Below are positions 57,250 through 64,000 of a stretch of 64,000 nt of DNA, piece by piece. The position numbers were made by a program, and so were the translations under genes. This DNA is from Xanthomonas sacchari (GTDB lineage: Bacteria; Pseudomonadota; Gammaproteobacteria; Xanthomonadales; Xanthomonadaceae). Under the pieces are notes generated by a model. It did no database searches. It saw nothing but the letters and a program-made list of their open reading frames with translations, and was not told the origin of the DNA. Every line of letters begins with the position of its first letter. The stretch's first letter is position 1. Location of the stretch: assembly GCF_040529065.1 (NCBI RefSeq), contig NZ_CP132343.1:3286001-3350000 (forward strand), read 5' to 3'.

Positions 57250-59688
57250 TCAGTACTTCTTTTTCTTGCGCTTGGCCGGCTGCCCACGCGGTGGCGGCGG
57301 CGGCAACTCGTCGTGTGCCGGTGCGCCTTCCTCGACCAGCCGGAAGTCGATCTTGCGCTCCTCCATGCTCGCCTTCAACACCAGGATGCGCACGCGGTCG
57401 CCCAGGCGGAACTCGCGCCCGCGGCGCTCGCCGGTCAGGGTCTTGCGGGTGGCGTCGAAGTGGTAATAGTCCTGCGGCAACTGGGTCACGTGGATCAGGC
57501 CGTTGACCTTGGACTGGTCCAGCTCGACGAACAGGCCGAAGCTGGTCACGCCGCTGACCACGCCGTCGAACTGCCCGCCGACGTGCTTCTCCATCCACGC
57601 GGCGCGGTAGCGCTCGTCGACCTCGCGCTCGGCCTCGTCGGCACGGCGCTCACGCTCGGAGCACTGCAGCGCCAGCGCCGCCATCGCGCGCGGCGCGTAC
57701 AGGTACTTGTCCGGCGCGCCACGGGTCAGCGCGTACTTGATCGCGCGATGCACCAGCAGGTCCGGATAACGGCGGATCGGCGAGGTGAAGTGCGCGTACG
57801 CCTCCAGCGCCAGGCCGAAGTGGCCGGCGTTGTCGGGCGAGTAGACGGCCATGCTCTGGCTGCGCAGCAGCACCGATTCCAGCAGCGCCGCGTCCGGGCG
57901 CTCGCGCACCTTCTTCAGCAGCTTGGTGAAGTCGCCCGGCACCACCTTGCTCCACGCCGGCAGGCTCAGCTTGAACTCCTTGAGGAACTCCAGCAGGTCG
58001 GCGTACTTGGATTCCGGCGGGCGCTCATGCACGCGGAACGGCGCGGGGATATGCGTTTCCAGCAGGTAGCGCGCCGCGGCCACGTTGGCGGCGATCATGC
58101 ATTCCTCGATCAGCTTGTGCGCGTCGTTGCGTACCAGCATGCCGGCCTGGGTCACCTCGCCGGTGTTGTCGAGCACGAAGCGCACTTCCGAGGACTCGAA
58201 CTCGATGGCGCCGCGGCGCGCGCGCGCCTTGGCCAGGATCTGGTACAGCTGGTGCAGCCGCTCCAATTGCGGCAGCACCGCCGCCACGTCCTTGCGCACC
58301 TGTTCGTCCTTCTCGCCCACCGCCTGCCACACCTGTTCGTAGGTGAGCCGCGCGTGCGAGTTCATCACCGCCTCATAGAAGCGCGCACCGGCCACCTCGC
58401 CCTGGCGATCGATCTGCATGTCGCAGACGAAGCACATGCGGTCGACCTTGGGGTTGAGCGAACAGATGCCGTTGGACAGCGTCTCCGGCAGCATCGGCAC
58501 CACGAAGCCGGGGAAATACACCGAGGTCGCGCGCTTGACCGCCTCGGTATCCAGCGGCGTGCCAGGACGCACGTAGTGCGACACGTCGGCGATCGCCACC
58601 ACCAGGCGGAACCCGTCGGCGTTAGGCTCACAGAACACCGCGTCGTCGAAGTCCTTGGCGTCGGCGCCGTCGATGGTCACCAGCGGCGTCTGCCGCAGGT
58701 CAACGCGGCCCTTGATCGCCGCCGGTTCCACCGTCAGCGGCACCGCTGCGGCTTCGTCCAGCACCTCCTGCGGGAATTCGTAGGGCAGCTCGTGACCGTG
58801 GATCGCCGCTTCCACCAGCAGCGACGGGGTCAGCTTGTCGCCCAGCACGGCGATGATCTTGCCGATCGGCGGGCGCCGCGCATCCGGCGCGGAGGTGAGT
58901 TCGCACACCACCAGTTGCCCGTCGCGGGCTTCGCCGACGGCGTCGGCGGGGATCTGCACATTGCGCTGGATGCGCTTGTCGTCGGGTACCACGAAGGCGA
59001 TGCCCGCTTCCAGGCTGAAGCGACCGATCATCCGGGTCAGGCCGCGCTCGAGCACGCGCGCGATGCTGCCTTCGCGGCGGCCGCGGCGGTCGATGCCGGT
59101 GACGTTGGCCAGGGCGCGGTCGCCGTGCAGCACCTTGCGCATTTCGTAAGGCGGCAGGAACAGGTCGTCGCCGCCCTCGTCCGGGCGCAGGAAGCCGAAT
59201 CCGTCCGGATTGGCGATCACCACGCCGGGGATCAGGTTGGTCTGCTGCAGCGGCGCGTAGCCGCCGCGACGGTTCTGCACCAGTTGCGCCTCGCGCAGCA
59301 TCGCGCCCAGGCGCTTGCTCAGCGCTTCCTTGCGCGTCGGCTCGGTCAGGCCGAGTTGTTCGGCCAGTTCGTCCAGAGTCTGCGGGCCGTCGCAGCGTTC
59401 GAGCAATTGCAGGATCGCCTCGCGGCTGGCGATCGGCTGCGCATAGCGCTCGGCCTCGCGCGCGGCGTAGGGGTCCTGGATCGGCGCGGCGGCCGCGGGT
59501 GCGGTCTCAGGGGTGCCACCCCGCGGCGGTGACGGCGGGTGCAGCGGTTGCAGCGGCGGCTTGGGGCCGCGGCGCAGGAAGCTGGGCATCCAGGCGGGCA
59601 GACGCGATTTCTTCGGCGTATCGGGGGTGGAAGCGTCGCTGGAGGCGGATTTGCCGGGCTTGCCGGACTTGCTTTTGCGGGTTGTCAT
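57250..59688 (-). CDS. rnr: Ribonuclease R
   Basis: An 812-residue 3'-5' exoribonuclease of the RNB family. After a basic, Pro-rich N-terminal extension (about 75 residues), there is a winged-helix part (ILQLLERCDGPQTLDELAEQLGLTEPTRKEALSKRLGAML), two cold-shock domains (GVVIANPDGFGFLRPDEGGDDLFLPPYEMRKVLHGDRALANVTG), the RNB catalytic centre (VTIDGADAKDFDDAVFCEP and ALADVSHYV-type AIADVSHYVRPGTPLDTEA), a C-terminal S1 domain (GGQFDGVVSGVTSFGLFVELDQSKVNGLIHVTQL) and a lysine tail (KRKKKKY). It degrades structured RNA. A tRNA-Leu gene lies upstream on the same strand. Confidence 0.95.
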   Translation of the reverse strand: MTTRKSKSGKPGKSASSDASTPDTPKKSRLPAWMPSFLRRGPKPPLQPLHPPSPPRGGTPETAPAAAAPIQDPYAAREAERYAQPIASREAILQLLERCDGPQTLDELAEQLGLTEPTRKEALSKRLGAMLREAQLVQNRRGGYAPLQQTNLIPGVVIANPDGFGFLRPDEGGDDLFLPPYEMRKVLHGDRALANVTGIDRRGRREGSIARVLERGLTRMIGRFSLEAGIAFVVPDDKRIQRNVQIPADAVGEARDGQLVVCELTSAPDARRPPIGKIIAVLGDKLTPSLLVEAAIHGHELPYEFPQEVLDEAAAVPLTVEPAAIKGRVDLRQTPLVTIDGADAKDFDDAVFCEPNADGFRLVVAIADVSHYVRPGTPLDTEAVKRATSVYFPGFVVPMLPETLSNGICSLNPKVDRMCFVCDMQIDRQGEVAGARFYEAVMNSHARLTYEQVWQAVGEKDEQVRKDVAAVLPQLERLHQLYQILAKARARRGAIEFESSEVRFVLDNTGEVTQAGMLVRNDAHKLIEECMIAANVAAARYLLETHIPAPFRVHERPPESKYADLLEFLKEFKLSLPAWSKVVPGDFTKLLKKVRERPDAALLESVLLRSQSMAVYSPDNAGHFGLALEAYAHFTSPIRRYPDLLVHRAIKYALTRGAPDKYLYAPRAMAALALQCSERERRADEAEREVDERYRAAWMEKHVGGQFDGVVSGVTSFGLFVELDQSKVNGLIHVTQLPQDYYHFDATRKTLTGERRGREFRLGDRVRILVLKASMEERKIDFRLVEEGAPAHDELPPPPPRGQPAKRKKKKY

Positions 59689-59760
59689 CCGGGCATGGTA
59701 CTCCCATGCGGGTGGTCACCACCCGAACCGGGCGGTGCGCGCCCCGCGAGCGCGTCCCCC

Positions 59761-59788
59761 AGAAACGACGAAGCCCGCGTCAGCGGGC
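59761..59788 (-). terminator. Probable terminator of the minus-strand tRNA-Leu
   Basis: Stem GCCCGC / GCGGGC with a GTCA loop (59773-59788) followed on the minus strand by TTCGTCGTTTCT. It lies 40 bp after the tRNA and before the rnr start. The T-tract is interrupted, so termination may be partial. Confidence 0.6.
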
Positions 59789-59828
59789 CGGTCGGTGCGA
59801 GAGTTCAGCGCTCTCGCGATCTTGCTTT

Positions 59829-59913
<85 letters not shown>

Positions 59914-59927
59914 GCTGAAGGCCGCGA

Positions 59928-59956
59928 ATTCTGCGGTGCCCGCGCGACCTTGTCAA
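59928..59956 (-). promoter_or_regulatory. Sigma70-type promoter of the minus-strand tRNA-Leu
   Basis: On the minus strand TTGACA (59951-59956), a 17-bp spacer, then CAGAAT (59928-59933), 14 bp before the tRNA 5' end. The same hexamers and spacing occur before the other copy. Confidence 0.8.
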
Positions 59957-60231
59957 CGCCTATTTCGCATTCGCTCGCGATCGCCTGCGCCGATGCCACG
60001 ACCCCTTCGGGGCAAGCAGCCGCACCGCGCGCGCGTCGGCGGCGCACGCAGTCGGCGGAAAACCGCAGGTGCACTGCGGATTCCGACACGGCGCTGTCAC
60101 AAGCGGACCCGCTTCGAAGATCCGGCGTGACGGCAGCGGAAGTTCGCGATTTTGTCGGTTGACCCGGATCGGCGCCCCGCTAGTTTGCATCCGGCAATCC
60201 GTCGCCCTCCCCCACGCTCCGGAGCATCCCC
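59957..60231. other. Upstream region of the VirK-family gene
   Basis: Between the tRNA promoter and the VirK-family gene there is a CCCC-TTCG-GGGG-like hairpin at 60002-60016 and an inverted repeat CCGCAG-GTGCA-CTGCGG at 60063-60079. No plant-inducible promoter box (TTCGC-N15-TTCGC) with correct spacing was found. No further gene is recognised. Confidence 0.5.
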
Positions 60232-60687
60232 ATGCACAGCCTGTCCGCCTCCCTGCTCGCCGCTGCCCTGTTCGCCAGCGCCACCAGCGCCTCCGCCGCC
60301 ACCGCGGGCGCCGACGACGCCACGCTCAATTCCCTCACCGAGATCCAGCGCGCCCTGGACAGCGGCGCCTCGGTCGCCGTGGCGCTCGACCTGAGCCAGT
60401 GCACGCCCATTTCCGGCGGCGCCACGCCCAGCCAGACCCGCGGCGGCCTGCGCATCGGCGCCTACCGCGTCACCGCCGACGGCACCCTGTCCTTCGCCGA
60501 CGAGCACGTGACGGTCGGCCGCGACGGCAAGCCGATCCAGCAGTTCCTGCGCTACCAGGTGCATCCGGACAACAGCATCGACTTCACCATGTTCGTGTTC
60601 GCCCTGCCCAGCTACCAGCAGACCGGCAGCACCCTCGGCTATCGCTGCGCGATCAATCAGGGCCTGCGCTTCAACGTCGGCTACTGA
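60232..60687 (+). CDS. VirK family secreted protein
   Basis: A 151-residue protein with a Sec signal (HSLSASLLAAALFASATSASA). The mature part matches the VirK family: LNSLTEIQRALDSGASVAVALDLSQCTPISGGATPSQTRGGLRIGAYRVTADGTLSFADEHVTVGRDGKPIQQFLRYQVHPDNSIDFTMFVFALPSYQQTGSTLGYRCAINQGLRF. Two cysteines probably pair. VirK-like proteins occur in plant-associated bacteria and in some are secreted, but the function is not settled. ATG at 60232 lies after GGAG; it is monocistronic. Confidence 0.88.
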   Translation: MHSLSASLLAAALFASATSASAATAGADDATLNSLTEIQRALDSGASVAVALDLSQCTPISGGATPSQTRGGLRIGAYRVTADGTLSFADEHVTVGRDGKPIQQFLRYQVHPDNSIDFTMFVFALPSYQQTGSTLGYRCAINQGLRFNVGY

Positions 60688-60770
60688 CCCGCTCGGTCAG
60701 CAGCCACTGCACAGGCGTCTGGAGGATGCCTGCCGCAGACACGCGGGCCACCTCATCTCAGGGGCGGCCC

Positions 60771-62342
60771 GTGAACTTGGCAGCCGTCTCCGCCGGTGCG
60801 AGACTTCCTGCCTCGCTTCCGCCCCTGGTGGCCGCCCTGTTCCGGACCTCCAAACAGCCACCTGCGCCTGCCACGGCTTGCGCCAGACTGCCGCAGTTCC
60901 TGCTGCAGGCGCTAGCTCCGCTGATGGGCAACCGTCGCCCCGAGGTCACGGAAACGTTCCTGCCCACGACCAGCGCGAACGGCCTGGCGATCATCGACCA
61001 ACGGCTGCGTACCTGGACCAGCGCTGCCTACGCAACGTGGTCGGCCGACACGCTGCGGAGCATCCTGATGTGTCCGATGCGCGAGGACGCGCGGCAGTCG
61101 TTGCTGTTCCTGGCATGCGCGCATCCGGATGGTCGGGAACGGCAGAAGGCGGTCTGGAATCTCGGCCAGTTCCCTTGCTATCTGAGCCTGGTCGCTGCGC
61201 TGTTGCGATCCGCCGACTGGGTACCGCAAGTGCGCTTCGCCGCGCGCGAAGCGGTCCAGCGACTGCTGGACGGCTGCAGCGCCGATGCGGTGCTGGACGC
61301 GTGGCCGCTGGTCCTGCGGCTGCAGCGATGGGAGCGCGCATCCGACGGATGGCTCGAAGCGAGCGTGGACGGCTGGATGCTGGCCCCGTCCAACGACGCT
61401 CTACTTCAGCGGGCACATGCGTCCACGGATCCGGCGCTGCGCGCCTGGGCCTACAGGGCGTCGATCGAACGCGGAAACACCCGGTTGCACGGGCAGGCGC
61501 TCATGCAGCAAGACCCGCGCATCGGTCTGCATGCGCTGCGCCATGCCCAGGAGACGCTCGATGCGGCATCCATCGCGGCGATCGCCGCGGCCGGATTGCA
61601 TGCGCCGCACCCCGCTGTGCGCCGGGAATGTCTGCACGCACTTGCATCGGCGGACCCGGCGACCGCCGCCGCTGCGCTGCCGCGCGCCCTGCTGGATCGC
61701 GCGTCCGGCGTCCGCCGCCTTGCGGCCTATCTCACGCGGGAACAAGGCACCGACCCGCGCATCGCATGGCGCGCGGCACTGGACGAGGACAGCCAGGATG
61801 CCCAGATCGGCGCGCTCACATCGCTTGCCGAAGACGCCGAGCCGGAAGACGCGGCGCGCCTGCGCACACGCCTGCTCGCCACGCGCGCGAGCGTGCGCCA
61901 GCAGGCACTGAAGGGTCTGTTGCGCCTCCGGCAACCGATTCCCCCAGATACCATCAGCCGGCTCCTGCAACTGGGTGGCGGCAGGGTCATGGAGACATTG
62001 AACGACGCCATCCGCAACAGCGCGGTGACGCTCGACGCTGCTCTGATCCTGCACGTCCTTGGCGATGCAGCGACGGACGCCGCTTGCCGCGCGCGGCTGC
62101 ACAGGCTCATGCGCATGTGCAGCCTCTGGGACGGTCTGACGCAGCTGCTGGCACTGCATGTGCGCGAAGCGGACCGTCACTGGTGGCTGCTGGCAATCGA
62201 CGACTGGATCGACCGAAGCGACACCTATACGCCATTGGGCGAGCAACGCAAGCGCGCGCTGCTGGATGCCATCACCGAGCGCACTGCCGACCTGCCCGAG
62301 CCGCGTGCAACGAACATCCGGGCAGCCGTGCTGCGCTATTGA
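60771..62342 (+). CDS. HEAT-repeat-like protein
   Basis: A 523-residue soluble protein made largely of short paired helices, for example LLRSADWVPQVRFAAREAVQRLLDG, GLHAPHPAVRRECLHALASADPATAAAALPRALLDRASGVRRLAAYL and AARLRTRLLATRASVRQQALKGLLRLRQP, which are HEAT/ARM-type repeats. No catalytic motif is seen. The GTG start at 60771 is chosen because AGGGG lies 6 nt upstream; an in-frame ATG at 60726 is next to GGAGG but too close for it to act. Codon third positions are somewhat less GC-rich than in neighbours, which may mean recent acquisition. Function unknown; a scaffold or a DNA/RNA-related role is possible. Confidence 0.75.
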   Translation: MNLAAVSAGARLPASLPPLVAALFRTSKQPPAPATACARLPQFLLQALAPLMGNRRPEVTETFLPTTSANGLAIIDQRLRTWTSAAYATWSADTLRSILMCPMREDARQSLLFLACAHPDGRERQKAVWNLGQFPCYLSLVAALLRSADWVPQVRFAAREAVQRLLDGCSADAVLDAWPLVLRLQRWERASDGWLEASVDGWMLAPSNDALLQRAHASTDPALRAWAYRASIERGNTRLHGQALMQQDPRIGLHALRHAQETLDAASIAAIAAAGLHAPHPAVRRECLHALASADPATAAAALPRALLDRASGVRRLAAYLTREQGTDPRIAWRAALDEDSQDAQIGALTSLAEDAEPEDAARLRTRLLATRASVRQQALKGLLRLRQPIPPDTISRLLQLGGGRVMETLNDAIRNSAVTLDAALILHVLGDAATDAACRARLHRLMRMCSLWDGLTQLLALHVREADRHWWLLAIDDWIDRSDTYTPLGEQRKRALLDAITERTADLPEPRATNIRAAVLRY

Positions 62343-62490
62343 GACGTCAGTTGCGTGCTTGCCGAGGCGCACGCACGCGCAGCCATCGCACGAGACGCGC
62401 GCTGCGGCGTCGCGCATCGGAGGTGCTGTGATCCGGGGCAAGCGCCATCAAGGGCGCATCCCTGCCGACCGAATTGGCGCGACAAAGCGC

Positions 62491-62519
62491 TTGACAGCAC
62501 CCGCCGCCACGCGCAGAAT
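62491..62519 (+). promoter_or_regulatory. Sigma70-type promoter of the plus-strand tRNA-Leu
   Basis: TTGACA (62491-62496), 17-bp spacer, CAGAAT (62514-62519), 14 bp before the tRNA 5' end; same arrangement as the minus-strand copy. Confidence 0.82.
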
Positions 62520-62533
62520 TCTCGTTCTGAGTT

Positions 62534-62618
<85 letters not shown>

Positions 62619-62643
62619 CGACCGACAGGTCGAGCATGATCTC

Positions 62644-62667
62644 AAAACCCGCTTCGGCGGGTTTTTT
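62644..62667 (+). terminator. Rho-independent terminator of the plus-strand tRNA-Leu
   Basis: AAAACCCGC-TTCG-GCGGGTTTTTT, a 7- to 9-bp stem with a UUCG-type loop followed by six T residues. Confidence 0.95.
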
Positions 62668-62692
62668 GTTGGCTGCATGCAGGCCGCGACGC

Positions 62693-62890
62693 TCAGCGCT
62701 GCGGCGGACGCAACGGACCGATGTCCACACGCACGCCCTTCACCCACACCGCCACCTTGTAGGCACGGTAGCCCGGGTTGTGGCGCTCGGCCGCACGCGC
62801 GGCCAGGTAGGCATTGGCGGCATGTACCAGCACCTGCAAGGACGGCTCCAGTTGCGCGACGCGCCGGAGTCTCACTTCGTAGGTGGCCAT
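62693..62890 (-). CDS. Small protein divergent from an XRE regulator
   Basis: A 65-residue protein, ATG at 62888-62890 with GGAGG about 5 nt upstream. Sequence runs MATYEVRLRRVAQLEPSL, VLVHAANAYLAARAAERHNPGYRAYKVAVWVKGVRVDIGPLRPPQR: a probable strand-helix-strand unit with a basic end. It is convergent with the tRNA-Leu gene and divergent from the XRE regulator. It might be a small partner controlled by that regulator. No family recognised. Confidence 0.65.
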   Translation of the reverse strand: MATYEVRLRRVAQLEPSLQVLVHAANAYLAARAAERHNPGYRAYKVAVWVKGVRVDIGPLRPPQR

Positions 62891-63043
62891 GCGCCCTCCC
62901 CCACGTACCGGCGGGCGCCGTGTCGTGCCGCTGTCGGCCGGCACATCGCGGCGGCGCACCGCTGTGCCGACGCCCTCGTGTCCATGACGTCCTTGTGCTG
63001 CATGCGCATCCTCGCGCGTCCGTGCGTTCCGCACCGCACGAGT

Positions 63044-63061
63044 ATTGTATTTCCGAACAAT
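63044..63061. promoter_or_regulatory. Inverted repeat between the divergent small gene and XRE regulator
   Basis: ATTGT-ATTTCCGA-ACAAT, 5-bp arms 8 nt apart in an AT-rich patch, 81 bp before the XRE start. Next to it is CGAACAATTCG. A candidate autoregulatory operator. Confidence 0.4.
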
Positions 63062-63141
63062 TCGAGTCAAGCACAGCTGTACGACAAGCCGGCGGATGCT
63101 CCATATCTTGGTAGGCCCGCCGTCCCCCAAGGCCCACCGCG

Positions 63142-63489
63142 ATGAATAGCTTCGGCGAGCGCTTGCGCGAAGCCAGAAGAGCCGCAGGGCTCACCCAGGA
63201 GCAGTTGGGCTTCGCGCTGGACGTCACCAAGTCGTCGGTCTCGGCCTGGGAGAACGACCGCGAAACGCCCAGCTTCCGCCTGCTGCCGACGCTGCGCAGC
63301 GTGCTGAACCGCTCGCTTGACGAGCTGGTGTGCGGCGTGGGCCCGGGCAAGCGCGTGCAGGACCTGCCTTCCGACTATCCGTTGCTGGCGCAGGATGCGC
63401 AGGAACGCGCACTGCTGGCCCGCTATCGCAACGCGCCGCCGGGCCACCGCGAAGCGGTACTGCAACTGCTCAAGCCCAGCAGCGGCTGA
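63142..63489 (+). CDS. XRE family transcriptional regulator
   Basis: A 115-residue regulator. The N-terminal HTH_3 domain (residues about 4-60) reads FGERLREARRAAGLTQEQLGFALDVTKSSVSAWENDRETPSFRLLPTLRSVLNRSLDELV, with the recognition helix around KSSVSAWENDRE. The remaining 50 residues (DYPLLAQDAQERALLARYRNAPPGHREAVLQLL) form helices typical of the C-terminal oligomerisation part of phage-like repressors. It is divergent from the 65-residue gene. The target is unknown; self-control through the 63044-63061 inverted repeat is a guess. Confidence 0.9.
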   Translation: MNSFGERLREARRAAGLTQEQLGFALDVTKSSVSAWENDRETPSFRLLPTLRSVLNRSLDELVCGVGPGKRVQDLPSDYPLLAQDAQERALLARYRNAPPGHREAVLQLLKPSSG

Positions 63490-63521
63490 GGCGCGCTCGC
63501 GCGTTGCCCTCGCGTAATGCC

Positions 63522-63588
63522 GTAGGAGCGGCTTCAGCCGCCACCAGGCACTACCGACGAGCCTCGTCGCGGCTGAAGCCGCTCCTAC
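63522..63588. repeat. Full copy of the GTAGGAGCGGCTTCAGCC palindromic element
   Basis: Left arm GTAGGAGCGGCTTCAGCCG and right arm GCGGCTGAAGCCGCTCCTAC form an 18-bp or longer stem, between the convergent XRE and GDSL genes. Confidence 0.88.
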
Positions 63589-63645
63589 CAGAGCAACGAC
63601 ATCTGCTGCCGAGTGGCAGCAAAAGCACGTCGTTCGATGCGAGCT

Positions 63646-64000
63646 TCAGCCGCCGACGCCGATCTCGCGCAAGGCGTCGCCCCAGATGCGGTAGCCGGCT
63701 TCGCTGGGATGGGTGCTGTCCGGCATCAGCGCCGCCGGCAGCGTGCCGTCCGGCTGCAGGAACCGCGCGCCGATGTCGAGCCAGCGCACCTGCGGGTCGT
63801 GGCCGAAGCGCGCGGCCAGCAGGCGGTTGGTCTGCAGGATCGGCGCGCGCTGTGGCGCATCGGCGGCGAAGCCGCGCGGGAAGATGCCCATCAGCACGAT
63901 CCGGCTGCGCGGCAGGCGTCGCCGGACCTCGGCGACCACCGCGGCGACGCCGTCGGCGGTCTCCTGCGGCGTGTTGGCGCGCGCATGCTCGGTGCCGGTG
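63646..64000 (-). CDS. SGNH/GDSL-family hydrolase, 5' end outside window
   Basis: The C-terminal 117 residues of a GDSL-type esterase or acylhydrolase; the frame is open to the window end. Block III appears as GTEHARANTPQETADGVAAVV, where family members have G-x-N or GTNN, then SRIVLMGIFPRGFAADAPQRAPILQTNRLLAARFG, VRWLDIGARFLQPDGTLP, and Block V DSTHPSEAGYRIWGDAL with the catalytic Asp and His. It resembles the platelet-activating-factor acetylhydrolase subgroup. The GDSL serine block is missing because of the window edge. Confidence 0.85.
   Translation of the reverse strand, partial: TGTEHARANTPQETADGVAAVVAEVRRRLPRSRIVLMGIFPRGFAADAPQRAPILQTNRLLAARFGHDPQVRWLDIGARFLQPDGTLPAALMPDSTHPSEAGYRIWGDALREIGVGG

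Noticed and set aside
60100-60231. Plant-inducible promoter (PIP) box before the VirK-family gene
   Set aside because: TTCGC occurs at 60144 but no second TTCGC lies 15 bp away, so type III regulon membership is not supported.

Overview
The window looks like a chromosomal segment of a Xanthomonas-type gammaproteobacterium (Xanthomonadaceae). The grounds are very high GC with strong G/C preference at third codon positions, TAGxCT-like -10 elements, a VirK-family gene, an RpfG-like HD-GYP regulator, and the short interspersed palindromes usual in this group (GTAGGAGCGGCTTCAGCCGCGA-type and GGGATTGGGGATTCGGGA-type). Nothing in the sequence fixes the species. No insertion sequence, phage, integron or CRISPR array was seen; this is mostly housekeeping and metabolic core sequence with some accessory genes.

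Layout. 1-1853 is the 5' part of a CHASE/PAS membrane sensor. 2164-7308 is a minus-strand operon of an OFA-type MFS carrier, FdhD, a YdeP-like molybdopterin oxidoreductase and a small winged-helix-like protein. 9022-15428 is an amine/beta-alanine block: PuuC-like aldehyde dehydrogenase, PuuR-like regulator, omega-amino acid:pyruvate aminotransferase, alanine dehydrogenase and (methyl)malonate-semialdehyde dehydrogenase. 15665-18497 holds an EthD-like protein, a ParB-like protein and a DUF445 membrane protein. 18794-23934 is a hybrid histidine kinase followed by an HD-GYP response regulator. 24161-36185 holds RlmKL, an ABC-F ATPase, a GNAT/hydrolase/MOSC operon, an AmpD-like amidase, a DUF1684 lipoprotein, a rhodanese pair, a DUF1289-Nudix fusion, an FkpA-like protein, an enoyl-CoA hydratase and Nth. 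36459-38733 is a SulP transporter with a beta-carbonic anhydrase.

39354-46999 is a complete phosphate-acquisition region: OprO/P-like porin, two PstS proteins, PstC, PstA, PstB and PhoU. Pho-box-like 11-bp direct repeats lie in front of the porin and of each pstS, so PhoB control is likely, although no phoB or phoR is in view. 47178-49166 is a three-gene MNIO RiPP cassette of the HvfABC/bufferin type (EGKCG precursor, DUF692 enzyme, DUF2063 partner); it is the most interesting system here. 49208-54402 has RNase T, a small phosphatase-like protein, two unknowns and a propeller/GGDEF cyclase. 54664-55626 is a five-unit tandem array of about 196 bp per unit. 55639-59688 has RlmB, a GFA-family protein and RNase R. 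Two identical tRNA-Leu(CAG) genes in opposite orientation (59829-59913 and 62534-62618) bracket a VirK-family gene and a HEAT-like gene. The window ends with a 65-residue protein divergent from an XRE regulator, and a truncated GDSL hydrolase.

How the genes fit together. The aminotransferase, alanine dehydrogenase and MmsA-like enzymes can form a closed route from beta-alanine to acetyl-CoA in which the alanine formed is turned back into pyruvate. The porin, PstS, PstCAB and PhoU carry phosphate from the outer membrane to the cytoplasm under feedback. Several proteins make, degrade or may respond to c-di-GMP (GGDEF, HD-GYP and a possible CRP/Clp site), as expected for a xanthomonad.
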